From Amycolatopsis eburnea (GTDB taxonomy: Bacteria > Actinomycetota > Actinomycetes > Mycobacteriales > Pseudonocardiaceae), in contig NZ_RSEC01000008.1 of assembly GCF_003937945.1 (NCBI RefSeq), positions 209,506 to 273,505 of the forward strand: 64,000 nt of DNA. Direction: 5' to 3'. The number at the start of each line of letters is the position of its first letter. The stretch's first letter is position 1. The translations under genes were made by a program, and so were the position numbers. Positions 57,348 through 64,000 of the stretch are shown here, piece by piece. Below the pieces are notes generated by a model that did not search any database, was not told the DNA's origin, and saw nothing but the letters and a program-made list of their open reading frames with translations.

Positions 57348-58253
57348 GTGCGCCTGCTGAGGACACCGGAAGACCGGTTCACGGACCTGCCCGACTTCCC
57401 CTTCGAGCCGAAGTACACCGAGCTCGACGACCCGCACGGCGGCGTGATCAGAGTCGGTTACGTGGAGGCGGGGCCGGCCGACGGCCCGGTCGTGCTCCTC
57501 CTCCACGGCGAGCCGAGCTGGTCGTACCTCTACCGCAAGATGCTCCCGGTGCTCGCCGCGGCGGGCCTCCGCGCGATCGCGCCGGACCTGGTCGGCTTCG
57601 GGCGCTCGGACAAGCCGGGCGACCTGGCCGACCACACCTACGCCCGGCACGTCGAGTGGGTGCGCGGCTTCGCGTTCGACGCGCTGGACCTGACCGACGT
57701 GACGCTGGTCGGCCAGGACTGGGGCGGCCTGATCGGCCTGCGCCTGGTGGCCGAGCACCCCAAGCGGTTCGCGCGTGTGGTGGCGGCCAACACCGGCCTG
57801 CCGACCGGCGACGTCGACATGCCGCCGCAGTGGCACGCGTTCCGGGAGGCCGTGGAGAAGGCCCCGGTGCTGGACGTCGCCCGGTTCGTCCAGTCCGGGT
57901 GCGCCTCGTCGCTGTCCGAGGCCGAGCGGGTGGCGTACGACGCGCCGTTCCCGAACGAGATGTACAAGGCGGGCCCGCGGGCGATGCCCTCGCTGGTGCC
58001 GTACCGCCCGGACGACCCGGCGTCCGCGGCGAACCGGTCGGCTTGGCGGACGCTGACGGAACTCGAGCTGCCGTTCCTGGTGGCCTTCTCCGACGGCGAC
58101 CCGATCACCGGCGGGATGGCGCCGATCCTGAAGCGCTCGATGAAGGGTGCGCAGGGCCTGGACCACCCGGTGATCGCCGGGGCCGGGCACTTCCTGCAGG
58201 AGGACGCGGGCGAGGAGCTGGCCGAGCACGTGGCCCGCTTCGTCCGGGGCTGA
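57348..58253 (+). CDS. Haloalkane dehalogenase (HLD-I, DhlA-like)
   Basis: 301 aa alpha/beta hydrolase. Nucleophile D124 with W125 in GQDWGG, oxyanion/halide region H53-G-E55-P (HGEPSWSYLY), acid aspartate in AFSDGDP (249-251) and base H281 in GAGHFLQED. Numbering is almost identical to DhlA (D124, W125, E56, H289), which places it in subfamily I. It hydrolyses carbon-halogen bonds of short haloalkanes, although many relatives have unknown natural substrates. Confidence 0.85.
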   Translation: MRLLRTPEDRFTDLPDFPFEPKYTELDDPHGGVIRVGYVEAGPADGPVVLLLHGEPSWSYLYRKMLPVLAAAGLRAIAPDLVGFGRSDKPGDLADHTYARHVEWVRGFAFDALDLTDVTLVGQDWGGLIGLRLVAEHPKRFARVVAANTGLPTGDVDMPPQWHAFREAVEKAPVLDVARFVQSGCASSLSEAERVAYDAPFPNEMYKAGPRAMPSLVPYRPDDPASAANRSAWRTLTELELPFLVAFSDGDPITGGMAPILKRSMKGAQGLDHPVIAGAGHFLQEDAGEELAEHVARFVRG

Positions 58254-58262
58254 CCCCGAACG

Positions 58263-58304
58263 CCGTGAAGGCCCCCTCGAGAGCTCTCGAGGGGGCCTTC
58301 ACGG
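58263..58304. terminator. 42-bp perfect palindrome (bidirectional terminator)
   Basis: Two 21-base arms with no spacer, from CCGTGAAGG at 58263 to CCTTCACGG at 58304, centred on GAGAGCTCTC. It lies between convergent genes ending at 58253 and 58312. Confidence 0.75.
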
Positions 58305-58311
58305 AAGAACG

Positions 58312-58764
58312 TCAGGAGATGCCGACCGCCACCACGAGGCCCAGGCCGAGGTGCGCGGCCGCGACCACGATGCTCACCGGGGCGAACTTCTCGCTCTCGA
58401 TGGTCGACGCCACGTCGATGCGGGTCGCCCACTCCAGGAGCCGGACCGCGATGACCTGGACGACGATGCCGAGCAGACCGTAGACCAGCGACGTGATCAG
58501 GCCCTCGGTCAGGTCGCTCGCCGAGTTGAAGATCGCCACGACGACGATGAACGCCATCGAGAGCATCCCGGACGCCGTCACGATCACGGCGTTGGGCAGG
58601 CCCTGCGTGACCAGCTTCGACAGCTTGCCGGGCGTGGTCCAGTCGATCGCGTAGAAGCCGGCGAACATCAGCAGCAGGCCGACGACGCCGTACAGCAGGA
58701 TCGCGCCGATCCCCCGCACGAGGTCGGAGCCGAACGTGTCGGACAGCGCAAGGGTCGTGTTCAC
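58312..58764 (-). CDS. DUF350 membrane protein (YjfL-like)
   Basis: 150 aa with four membrane helices in the two-repeat DUF350 arrangement (GIGAILLYGVVGLLLMFAGF; SLVYGLLGIVVQVIAV). In E. coli yjfL (DUF350) sits in one operon with yjfM (DUF1190) and the glutathionylspermidine-synthase-like yjfC; here the same three types occur together. GTG 58764 is preceded by GGGAGA, 45 nt after the synthetase-like gene. Confidence 0.82.
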   Translation of the reverse strand: MNTTLALSDTFGSDLVRGIGAILLYGVVGLLLMFAGFYAIDWTTPGKLSKLVTQGLPNAVIVTASGMLSMAFIVVVAIFNSASDLTEGLITSLVYGLLGIVVQVIAVRLLEWATRIDVASTIESEKFAPVSIVVAAAHLGLGLVVAVGIS

Positions 58765-58809
58765 GAGTTGTCTCCCAGGAGAAAAGAGCTGATCAGCGAC
58801 GGTGTTCTA

Positions 58810-59976
58810 TCACGACTCGACGATGCGATGTGGGACAAATGCCGCACCGTCGTCGGTGACCAGGCCGCCGGTCTCCCGGATGCCGAGGCCCGCGGAGCTG
58901 TCCCCGACGATCCACGCGCCGAGGGCCGGCCGGTAGCCGTCGAACTCCGGCAGCGGGTCGAACGCCTGGTAGACGAAGCCTTCGGCGCCGTAGACGCCGT
59001 CGGTCTGGGTCTCGTAGCCGGTCGCGACGATCTGGACGTTCGCGCCCTCGCGGCCCAGCTTCGGCTTGCGGACGTACTCGGTGAGCAGGCCCGGGTCGTC
59101 GGCGAACGCGGGCAGCAGGTTCGGGTGGCCCGGGTAGTTCTCCCACAGGATCGCCAGCAGCGTCTTGTTGGAGAGGATCATCTTCCAGAGCGGCTCGATC
59201 CACAGCGTCCGCGGCAGCGACTCGACGGCGTGGCGGCCGAACTCCTCGTCGACCACCCACTCCCACGGGTACAGCTTCAGCACGGTCGCCATCTGCGACT
59301 CTTCGAGGTCGACGAACCGCTTGAGCACCGGGTCCCAGCCGATCTCCTCGATCGCCAGCCCCACCGTGTCGAGCCCGGCCTCGGCCGCGGTCTCCTGCAG
59401 GTACGCCGTGGTGACGTTGTCCTCGCCGCTCGGGTCCGCGGCCGACCAGGTGAAGTGCAGCTCGTTCGACGGCAGCTTGTCCTGCAGCTGCCCCCAGCGC
59501 TCGACGAGCTTCTCGTGGATCGAGTTCCACTGGTCGTCGTCCGGGAAGACGTCGGTCTTCCAGTGCCACTGCAGCAGCGACGCCTCCAGCAGCGTGGTCG
59601 GCGTGTCCGCGTTGTACTCCAGCAGCTTCGCCGGCGACTTGCCGTCGTAGCGCAGGTCGAACCGGCCGTAGACGTGCGGGTCCTGCCGCTTCCACGACTC
59701 CGCGATGTGCGGCCAGACCCACTCGGGGATGCCGAACCGCTGGTAGCCCTCGGTCGTCACGACGTTGTCGACGGCCTCCAGGCACATCGAGTGCAGCAGT
59801 TCGACGTCCGCCTCGAGCGCGAGGACCTCGTCCATGTCGAAGACGTAGTGCACGGACTCGTCCCAGTACGGCCGCATGCGGCCGCTGGCGTCGCGGGCCG
59901 GCGTGCCGTAGACGAGCCCCTGCTCTTCGACGATCCGCTGCCAGTCACGCCGCGGCTCGCGCCGGTCCCGGTACAC
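58810..59976 (-). CDS. Glutathionylspermidine synthase-like ATP-grasp protein (YjfC/YgiC)
   Basis: 388 aa, equal to the E. coli YgiC/YjfC length. Motifs RFDLRYDG, LLEYNADTPTTLLEA, KPKLGREGANVQ and the final GIRETGGLV are those of the synthetase domain of glutathionylspermidine synthase. Actinomycetes do not generally make glutathionylspermidine, so the real peptide-amine ligation is unknown. The GTG at 59976 follows immediately after the TAG of the upstream gene. Confidence 0.86.
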   Translation of the reverse strand: MYRDRREPRRDWQRIVEEQGLVYGTPARDASGRMRPYWDESVHYVFDMDEVLALEADVELLHSMCLEAVDNVVTTEGYQRFGIPEWVWPHIAESWKRQDPHVYGRFDLRYDGKSPAKLLEYNADTPTTLLEASLLQWHWKTDVFPDDDQWNSIHEKLVERWGQLQDKLPSNELHFTWSAADPSGEDNVTTAYLQETAAEAGLDTVGLAIEEIGWDPVLKRFVDLEESQMATVLKLYPWEWVVDEEFGRHAVESLPRTLWIEPLWKMILSNKTLLAILWENYPGHPNLLPAFADDPGLLTEYVRKPKLGREGANVQIVATGYETQTDGVYGAEGFVYQAFDPLPEFDGYRPALGAWIVGDSSAGLGIRETGGLVTDDGAAFVPHRIVES

Positions 59977-60579
59977 CTACGATCCCCCGCTCTTGCCGCT
60001 GCCGCCGGTGCTGCCGCTCTTGCCGCTGATGCCGAAGCCACCGCGCTGGACGGACTTGCCGGACTTCGTCGTGACGTTGGTGCGCGACGACGGCGGGTCG
60101 TACGAGCCGCCGGAGACGTGCTGCCCGATCGTGCCGGTGCCGCCGTAGTTGTAGCGGTAGCTCTGGTAGCCGCCGCCGTTGATCGGGATGAACCAGAACC
60201 CGCCGCTCGAGTAGCCGTGATGGCTGGTGACGTACGACTCGTCGCAGTAGTCGTCGTTCTGGATGACGCCGCTTCCGTCGGTGCAGACCGCCGTGACGTT
60301 GCCGGTCGGCCTGGCGACCGTGTAGAACGTCGCGACCAGGCCGACGAGCCCGACCGTGACCCCGCTGCCGATCAGGATCTTGCGCCGGGTCGCGGCCTTG
60401 GCGTCGGCCTGGCGGGCCAGCTCCTGGTCGCGCTCCTCCTGCGCGAGCGCCTGCTGCCGCGCCCGCTGCTCGGCGACCGACGGCTGCCTGGGACGGGTGT
60501 TCGAGTCCTGGAACCTCATCGAACCGCGCTTCGGCGGCTCGGGGGGCGGCTGGTCCCCAGTGTTGCTGTCCTGCGTCAT
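59977..60579 (-). CDS. DUF1190/YgiB-like membrane-anchored protein (YjfM-like)
   Basis: 200 aa: charged Gln/Arg-rich N-terminus (about 1-65), one transmembrane helix (about 68-90), then an external domain with CTDGSGVIQNDDYCD and FWFIPINGGGYQSYRYNYGG, and a Ser/Gly/Lys tail. The cysteine pair and the aromatic stretch match YgiB/YjfM proteins that accompany YgiC/YjfC. ATG 60579 has GGAG upstream. Confidence 0.75.
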   Translation of the reverse strand: MTQDSNTGDQPPPEPPKRGSMRFQDSNTRPRQPSVAEQRARQQALAQEERDQELARQADAKAATRRKILIGSGVTVGLVGLVATFYTVARPTGNVTAVCTDGSGVIQNDDYCDESYVTSHHGYSSGGFWFIPINGGGYQSYRYNYGGTGTIGQHVSGGSYDPPSSRTNVTTKSGKSVQRGGFGISGKSGSTGGSGKSGGS

Positions 60580-60673
60580 GTGCGCTCCGTAATCCCGGCC
60601 ACCACGAAACCGTGACCCACCCTAACCACCCGGATCGCGCACGTCGCGCGCGGCGCGGGCATCATGGACTGCG

Positions 60674-61708
60674 ATGTCTCCCAGCGCCGATCGGTTCCCC
60701 ACCGCCACGCAGACGCTGCGCACCCGCGTCGTGATGGGCGGGATCTTCGCGGGCGCGCTCATCGCGCTCGCCCTCAGCGTCGTCTTCTCCTGGAGCGACG
60801 GCGTCACCGGCGGCTCCGGCGGCGGCGCCGGCAAGCTGTCCGCGGCCGCGCAGGAGGCGTTCCACTCGCCGCCCGGCAGCTGCCTGACCTGGGACAACCC
60901 GGACGCCAGCGACGCGCGGAAGGTGGCCTGCACCGAACCGCACCTGTTCGAGGTGACCGCGCTGGTGGACATCGGCGCCCAGTTCCCCGAGGGCGCGCCC
61001 GCCCCCTCGCTGGACCAGTGGCAGCAGATCGCGCAGCAGAAGTGCACCTCGGACGTGAAGCCGTACCTCGGCCACAACCTCGATCCGTACGGGAAGCTCA
61101 CGACGAACCTGCTGCGCCCGACGCCGTCGCAGTGGGACGACGGCGACCGCCAGCTGCGGTGCGGCCTGCAGTGGGCGGGCCCCGGCGGCAAGCTGCTGCC
61201 GACGACCGGGCCGGCCAAGGAGCAGGACCAGTCGCTGGTCTTCGAGCCCGGTACCTGCCTGGCGCTGCAGGGCAAGGCGCCCGGCGACCCGATCGACTGC
61301 GCCAACCCGCACTCCTACGAGATCGTCGCGACCCTCGACCTCAAGTCGAAGTTCAAGGACGGCTACCCGAAGCAGGACGACCAGAAGGCCTGGCTCGACA
61401 CCGAGTGCAACAAGGCGGCTTCGGACTACACCGGCGGCGCCGACCTCGACGCGAAGAAGCTGATCCTGACCTGGGACCTGCGCGAGCAGGAGAGCTGGGA
61501 CGCCGGCTCCGCCAAGGTCAACTGCAAGGTGGCGGCGCTGCTGCCCGACAAGAGCGGCCTGCAGGCGGTCACCGGCAGCGTCAAGGCCGCCCCCGCGGGT
61601 CCCGACGGCGGCCAGCCGCAGGACGGCGGCCCGCCGTCGGACGGGGGTGGCGGCCCGGCGACGTCGAGCTCGGCCCCGCCGGCCTCGACGTCGAAGAAGA
61701 ACGGCTGA
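60674..61708 (+). CDS. Septum-formation family protein, two-repeat
   Basis: 344 aa. One membrane helix near the N-terminus (about 19-40), then two copies of a Cys-containing domain: GSCLTWDNPDASDARKVACT ... LRCGL (about 68-160) and GTCLALQGKAPGDPIDCANP ... VNCKV (about 194-290), and a Pro/Gly/Ser tail. This fits the actinobacterial septum-formation (DUF) family. The protein should face the outside of the membrane. Its TGA overlaps the next ATG (TGATG). Confidence 0.78.
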   Translation: MSPSADRFPTATQTLRTRVVMGGIFAGALIALALSVVFSWSDGVTGGSGGGAGKLSAAAQEAFHSPPGSCLTWDNPDASDARKVACTEPHLFEVTALVDIGAQFPEGAPAPSLDQWQQIAQQKCTSDVKPYLGHNLDPYGKLTTNLLRPTPSQWDDGDRQLRCGLQWAGPGGKLLPTTGPAKEQDQSLVFEPGTCLALQGKAPGDPIDCANPHSYEIVATLDLKSKFKDGYPKQDDQKAWLDTECNKAASDYTGGADLDAKKLILTWDLREQESWDAGSAKVNCKVAALLPDKSGLQAVTGSVKAAPAGPDGGQPQDGGPPSDGGGGPATSSSAPPASTSKKNG

Positions 61709-62058
61709 TGCCGGTCGAGATGAGCCGGGAGCGGTTCGAGGAACTGGTCTCGGAAGCCCTGGACGAGGTGCCGCCCGAGTTCGCGAAGGCGATGGACAAC
61801 GTCGTCGTGCTCGTCGAGGAGTTCAACGACGAGGCGCCGGACATCCTCGGGCTCTACCACGGGATCGCGCTGACCGAGCGGACGTCGTCCTACGGCGGGG
61901 TGCTGCCCGACCGGATCTCGATCTACCGGCAGCCGATCCTCTCGATGTGCGAAGACGAGGACGAAGTCGTCGAAGAAGTGCTGATCACGGTGGTGCACGA
62001 GCTGGGCCACCACTTCGGCATCGACGACGCGCGCCTGCACGAACTCGGCTGGGGCTGA
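61708..62058 (+). CDS. Small zincin-like metallopeptidase
   Basis: 116 aa with the zinc motif HELGHHFGIDD (HExxH plus third-ligand Asp) near the C-terminus, and the helix MSRERFEELVSEALDEVPPE at the N-terminus. It belongs to the compact archaeal-MTH138-like family common in actinomycetes. Cytoplasmic. The ATG at 61708 is shared by one base with the upstream stop. Confidence 0.88.
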   Translation: MPVEMSRERFEELVSEALDEVPPEFAKAMDNVVVLVEEFNDEAPDILGLYHGIALTERTSSYGGVLPDRISIYRQPILSMCEDEDEVVEEVLITVVHELGHHFGIDDARLHELGWG

Positions 62059-62094
62059 GCCCGCACCGTGACCCCCATCGGGTGACTACGCGCT

Positions 62095-62100
62095 TATCCT
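62095..62100 (+). promoter_or_regulatory. -10 element (TATCCT) of the MFS gene
   Basis: TATCCT in the 88-bp gap before the MFS gene. It is flanked by two similar direct repeats (CATCGGGTGACTACG from 62076 and CATTGGGTGATTGCG from 62113). Confidence 0.45.
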
Positions 62101-62146
62101 GTTACCCGAAGTCATTGGGTGATTGCGATGAGTGCCGGGGGCCCCG

Positions 62147-63382
62147 ATGGACAACGCGCGAAGACTCCCGTGGCTGCTGACGTCGAGCGCGGCTTCGCAC
62201 CTCGGCGACGGCATCGGCAAGGTGGCGCTGCCCCTGCTGGCCACGACCCTCACCCACGACCCGGTGCTGATCGCCGGGCTGTCGGCCACCCAGTTCCTGC
62301 CGTGGCTGCTGTTCGCCGCCGTCGCCGGGGCGCTGGTCGACCGGATCGACCGGCGGCGCGCGATGGTCGCCGCCAACACCGCCCGCGCGGCCGCGGTCGG
62401 CGTGCTGGCGGTGCTGGTCGCCACCGGCGGGATGACGATCTGGCTGGTCTACCTGACCGCCCTGGTCATCGGGACGGCCGAGACGATCGCCGACAGCGCG
62501 GCGAACGCGCTGGTCCCGGCGGTCGTCGGCGACGGCTCGCTCGACGCGGCCAACAGCAAGCTGCAGGCGTGCGAAATCGTCGGCCAGACGTTCCTCGGCG
62601 GCCCGATCGGGAGCCTGGCCTTCGCGCTCTTCGCCGCGTTCCCGTTCGTCCTCAACTCCGCCGGGTTCGCGATCGCGGCCGCGGTGCTGCTCGGGCTCAC
62701 CGGCACCTACCGCGGACGCGGCGAGGAGCGGCCGACGCGGTTGCGCACCGAGCTGGCGGACGGCTTGCGCTGGCTGCGCGGGCACCGGCTGCTGCGCCGG
62801 CTGGTCGTCGTCGCCGGCCTGCTCAGCCTGGTCAGCGAGCTCGCGCAGGCGCAGCTGGTGCTGTACGCGCTCGACGACCTGCGCCTGTCGGACGCGGCCT
62901 TCGGGTTCTTCGCGTTCGTCGGCGGGATCGGCGGGCTGGCCGGCGCGGGCGTGACGCCCCGGCTGGTGCGCGCGGCCGGCCGCCGCGCGGTCGTCGTCGG
63001 CGGGATCGTCTGCTGCGGGGCCGGCTTCGGCGGCATGGGCCTGGTGCGCTCGCCGGTCGCCGGGGCCGCGCTGTTCGGCCTGTTCGCGGCCGCCGTCGTC
63101 GCGGTGAACGTCGTGCTCGCGACCGCGCGCCACACGCTCGTGCCGGGCGAGCTGCTCGGCCGGGTGCTCGGCGTCTGGCGCACGGTCGTATGGGGCGCGA
63201 TCCCGCTCGGCGCCCTGCTCGGCGGGCTGCTGACCGGGGCGCTCGGGTCGGCCGCGCGGACGTTCGCCGGATCCGGGGTGGCGATGCTGGTGATCGCCGC
63301 GTTCGCCTTCGGGGCGCTGCGGCGCTTCCCGCTCGGTGACGAATCGGACTCAGCCAGGGCGCTGATGCACCGGGATCCGTGA
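62147..63382 (+). CDS. MFS exporter (EntS/MFS_3 type)
   Basis: 411 aa, twelve membrane helices in two halves, with the loop motif GALVDRIDRRRAM after helix 2 and a long cytoplasmic loop (RGRGEERPTRLRTELADG) between halves. This is the MFS_3 group that includes siderophore exporters and macrolide pumps; substrate unknown. ATG 62147 is preferred; an in-frame GTG at 62132 is an alternative. Confidence 0.85.
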   Translation: MDNARRLPWLLTSSAASHLGDGIGKVALPLLATTLTHDPVLIAGLSATQFLPWLLFAAVAGALVDRIDRRRAMVAANTARAAAVGVLAVLVATGGMTIWLVYLTALVIGTAETIADSAANALVPAVVGDGSLDAANSKLQACEIVGQTFLGGPIGSLAFALFAAFPFVLNSAGFAIAAAVLLGLTGTYRGRGEERPTRLRTELADGLRWLRGHRLLRRLVVVAGLLSLVSELAQAQLVLYALDDLRLSDAAFGFFAFVGGIGGLAGAGVTPRLVRAAGRRAVVVGGIVCCGAGFGGMGLVRSPVAGAALFGLFAAAVVAVNVVLATARHTLVPGELLGRVLGVWRTVVWGAIPLGALLGGLLTGALGSAARTFAGSGVAMLVIAAFAFGALRRFPLGDESDSARALMHRDP

Positions 63383-63430
63383 TTTTGAGCTGAAATAGCT
63401 CCTCACCCAGGTGGTGGTGAGGAGGCGACC

Positions 63431-63910
63431 ATGCGCACCGTGGACACCGGGACCGGCACCGACGCCGCGCCCGACTTCGAGGAGTCCTCGGCCGGGTCCG
63501 GCGAGCCCGCCGCACCGCAGCCGTCACGCCGGCTGCTGGTGCTCAGCGCGGTCGCCGGGTTCGTGCTCGGCGGCAGCGTGCTCGGGCTGCTCTGGGGGCT
63601 GTCCGGGGTGCACGCCGGCGCGCTCGACGACGCCGTCGCGGCGTGCCAGGCGCTCGACCGGGTGGGCGAGTTGCCCGACACGAGCCGGGACGCGCAGCCG
63701 TCGCTGACACCGGGCCTCAGCGCGGAACGGCTGCAGCGCATGACGGCGGCCCGTGCCTTGTCCGCAGCCGCCGCCCAGGTGAACGCCAACTACCAGCCGC
63801 TGGCCGACCACATCGACGGTGTCAGCCGGATGGTGCTCAGCCTGCACTTCAACGACATCTCCGGGCAGCGGCACCTGACCGAGGCCAAGGAGATCTGCGG
63901 CCGCATCTAG
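63431..63910 (+). CDS. Single-pass membrane protein, unknown function
   Basis: 159 aa: acidic N-terminus (about 1-30), one transmembrane helix (about 34-58), then a helical outer domain with two cysteines (VAACQALDRVG; AKEICGRI). Not recognised. ATG 63431 has GAGGAGG 5 nt upstream. Its TAG stop lies in the CTAG next to the IS element, so the original C-terminus may have been longer or altered by the insertion. Confidence 0.7.
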   Translation: MRTVDTGTGTDAAPDFEESSAGSGEPAAPQPSRRLLVLSAVAGFVLGGSVLGLLWGLSGVHAGALDDAVAACQALDRVGELPDTSRDAQPSLTPGLSAERLQRMTAARALSAAAAQVNANYQPLADHIDGVSRMVLSLHFNDISGQRHLTEAKEICGRI

Positions 63911-64000
63911 GTGTGATGTCCAGGCAGGTTGGTCAGTCGGGTGACCGGCGGTTTGCCGCCGGTTGCACTGTGGGGTCGATGGTGATTGTAGAAGTGCAGC
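63907..64000 (-). CDS. IS481-family transposase, C-terminal end
   Basis: Thirty codons before the TAG (63909-63907) encode LHFYNHHRPHSATGGKPPV, the conserved tail of IS481/IS3-type DDE transposases (YN...RPH...G). The rest is outside the window. The stop codon itself lies in the CTAG outside the presumed IS end. Confidence 0.8.
   Translation of the reverse strand, partial: LHFYNHHRPHSATGGKPPVTRLTNLPGHHT
63912..64000 (-). mobile_element. IS481-family insertion sequence, one end
   Basis: The presumed terminus begins TGTGATGTCCAGG at 63912, directly after TCTAGG (63906-63911), which fits the NCTAGN target known for IS481. Only this end is in the window. Confidence 0.65.

Overview
The window is high-GC actinomycete DNA. 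It carries most of the genes for the galactan and arabinan-precursor parts of an arabinogalactan cell wall (Wzm/Wzt, GlfT1, GlfT2, GtrA, DprE1/DprE2, UbiA-type DPPR synthase, its PAP2 phosphatase, UDP-galactopyranose mutase and an AftB-like transferase). No mycolic-acid genes are seen. Together with the PPE/EspG genes this suggests a mycolate-less member of the Pseudonocardiaceae, most likely Amycolatopsis; the genus is an inference.

Layout. Positions 1-5228: a nonulosonic (pseudaminic-type) acid pathway (SpsF-like cytidylyltransferase, PseB, PseC, PseI, PseH) with a sialyltransferase-like (GT29-like) enzyme and a small coiled-coil protein. 5343-8023: ABC exporter Wzm/Wzt plus galactan initiator GlfT1. 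8071-11470: orphan type VII secretion-associated genes (PPE/WXG-like, DUF3558 lipoprotein, WXG-like, EspG). 11883-22515: galactan polymerase and DPA/UDP-Galf synthesis. 22595-32486: integral-membrane GT-C-like proteins (two DUF6541 paralogues, an AftB-like protein, a WsfD-like protein) interrupted by three housekeeping-type genes (LLM oxidoreductase, HAD phosphatase, PlsC).

32592-41160 is the most unusual part. A tight seven-gene minus-strand operon encodes a genuine LpxA homologue (all four active-site-region histidines present), an acyl carrier protein, a FabG-like SDR, an AMP-forming ligase, LuxE-like and LuxC-like proteins and a flippase-like membrane protein. It is divergent from an aminotransferase/Gfo-Idh pair resembling GnnB/GnnA. 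I infer a sugar-nucleotide acylation system in a monoderm bacterium.

41157-49044: a Tat-exported M28 peptidase, an ECF sigma factor with a membrane partner, a lipoprotein, a shortened Uma2 protein and a second sugar operon (aminotransferase, epimerase, GT4, hexapeptide acetyltransferase). 49172-63910: a SARP-type regulator and largely housekeeping genes (L-2-hydroxyglutarate oxidase, DUF3558 lipoprotein, serS, class III aminotransferase, haloalkane dehalogenase, a YjfL/YjfC/YjfM-like trio, septum-formation protein, zincin, MFS exporter). The right edge enters an IS481-family element inserted at a CTAG.

General features: at least 14 genes have a -10 hexamer 5-8 nt before the start codon, so leaderless mRNAs are probably common. 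Five tail-to-tail gene pairs share a single CTAG as overlapping stop codons. A cluster of DnaA-box sequences lies at 32488-32528.
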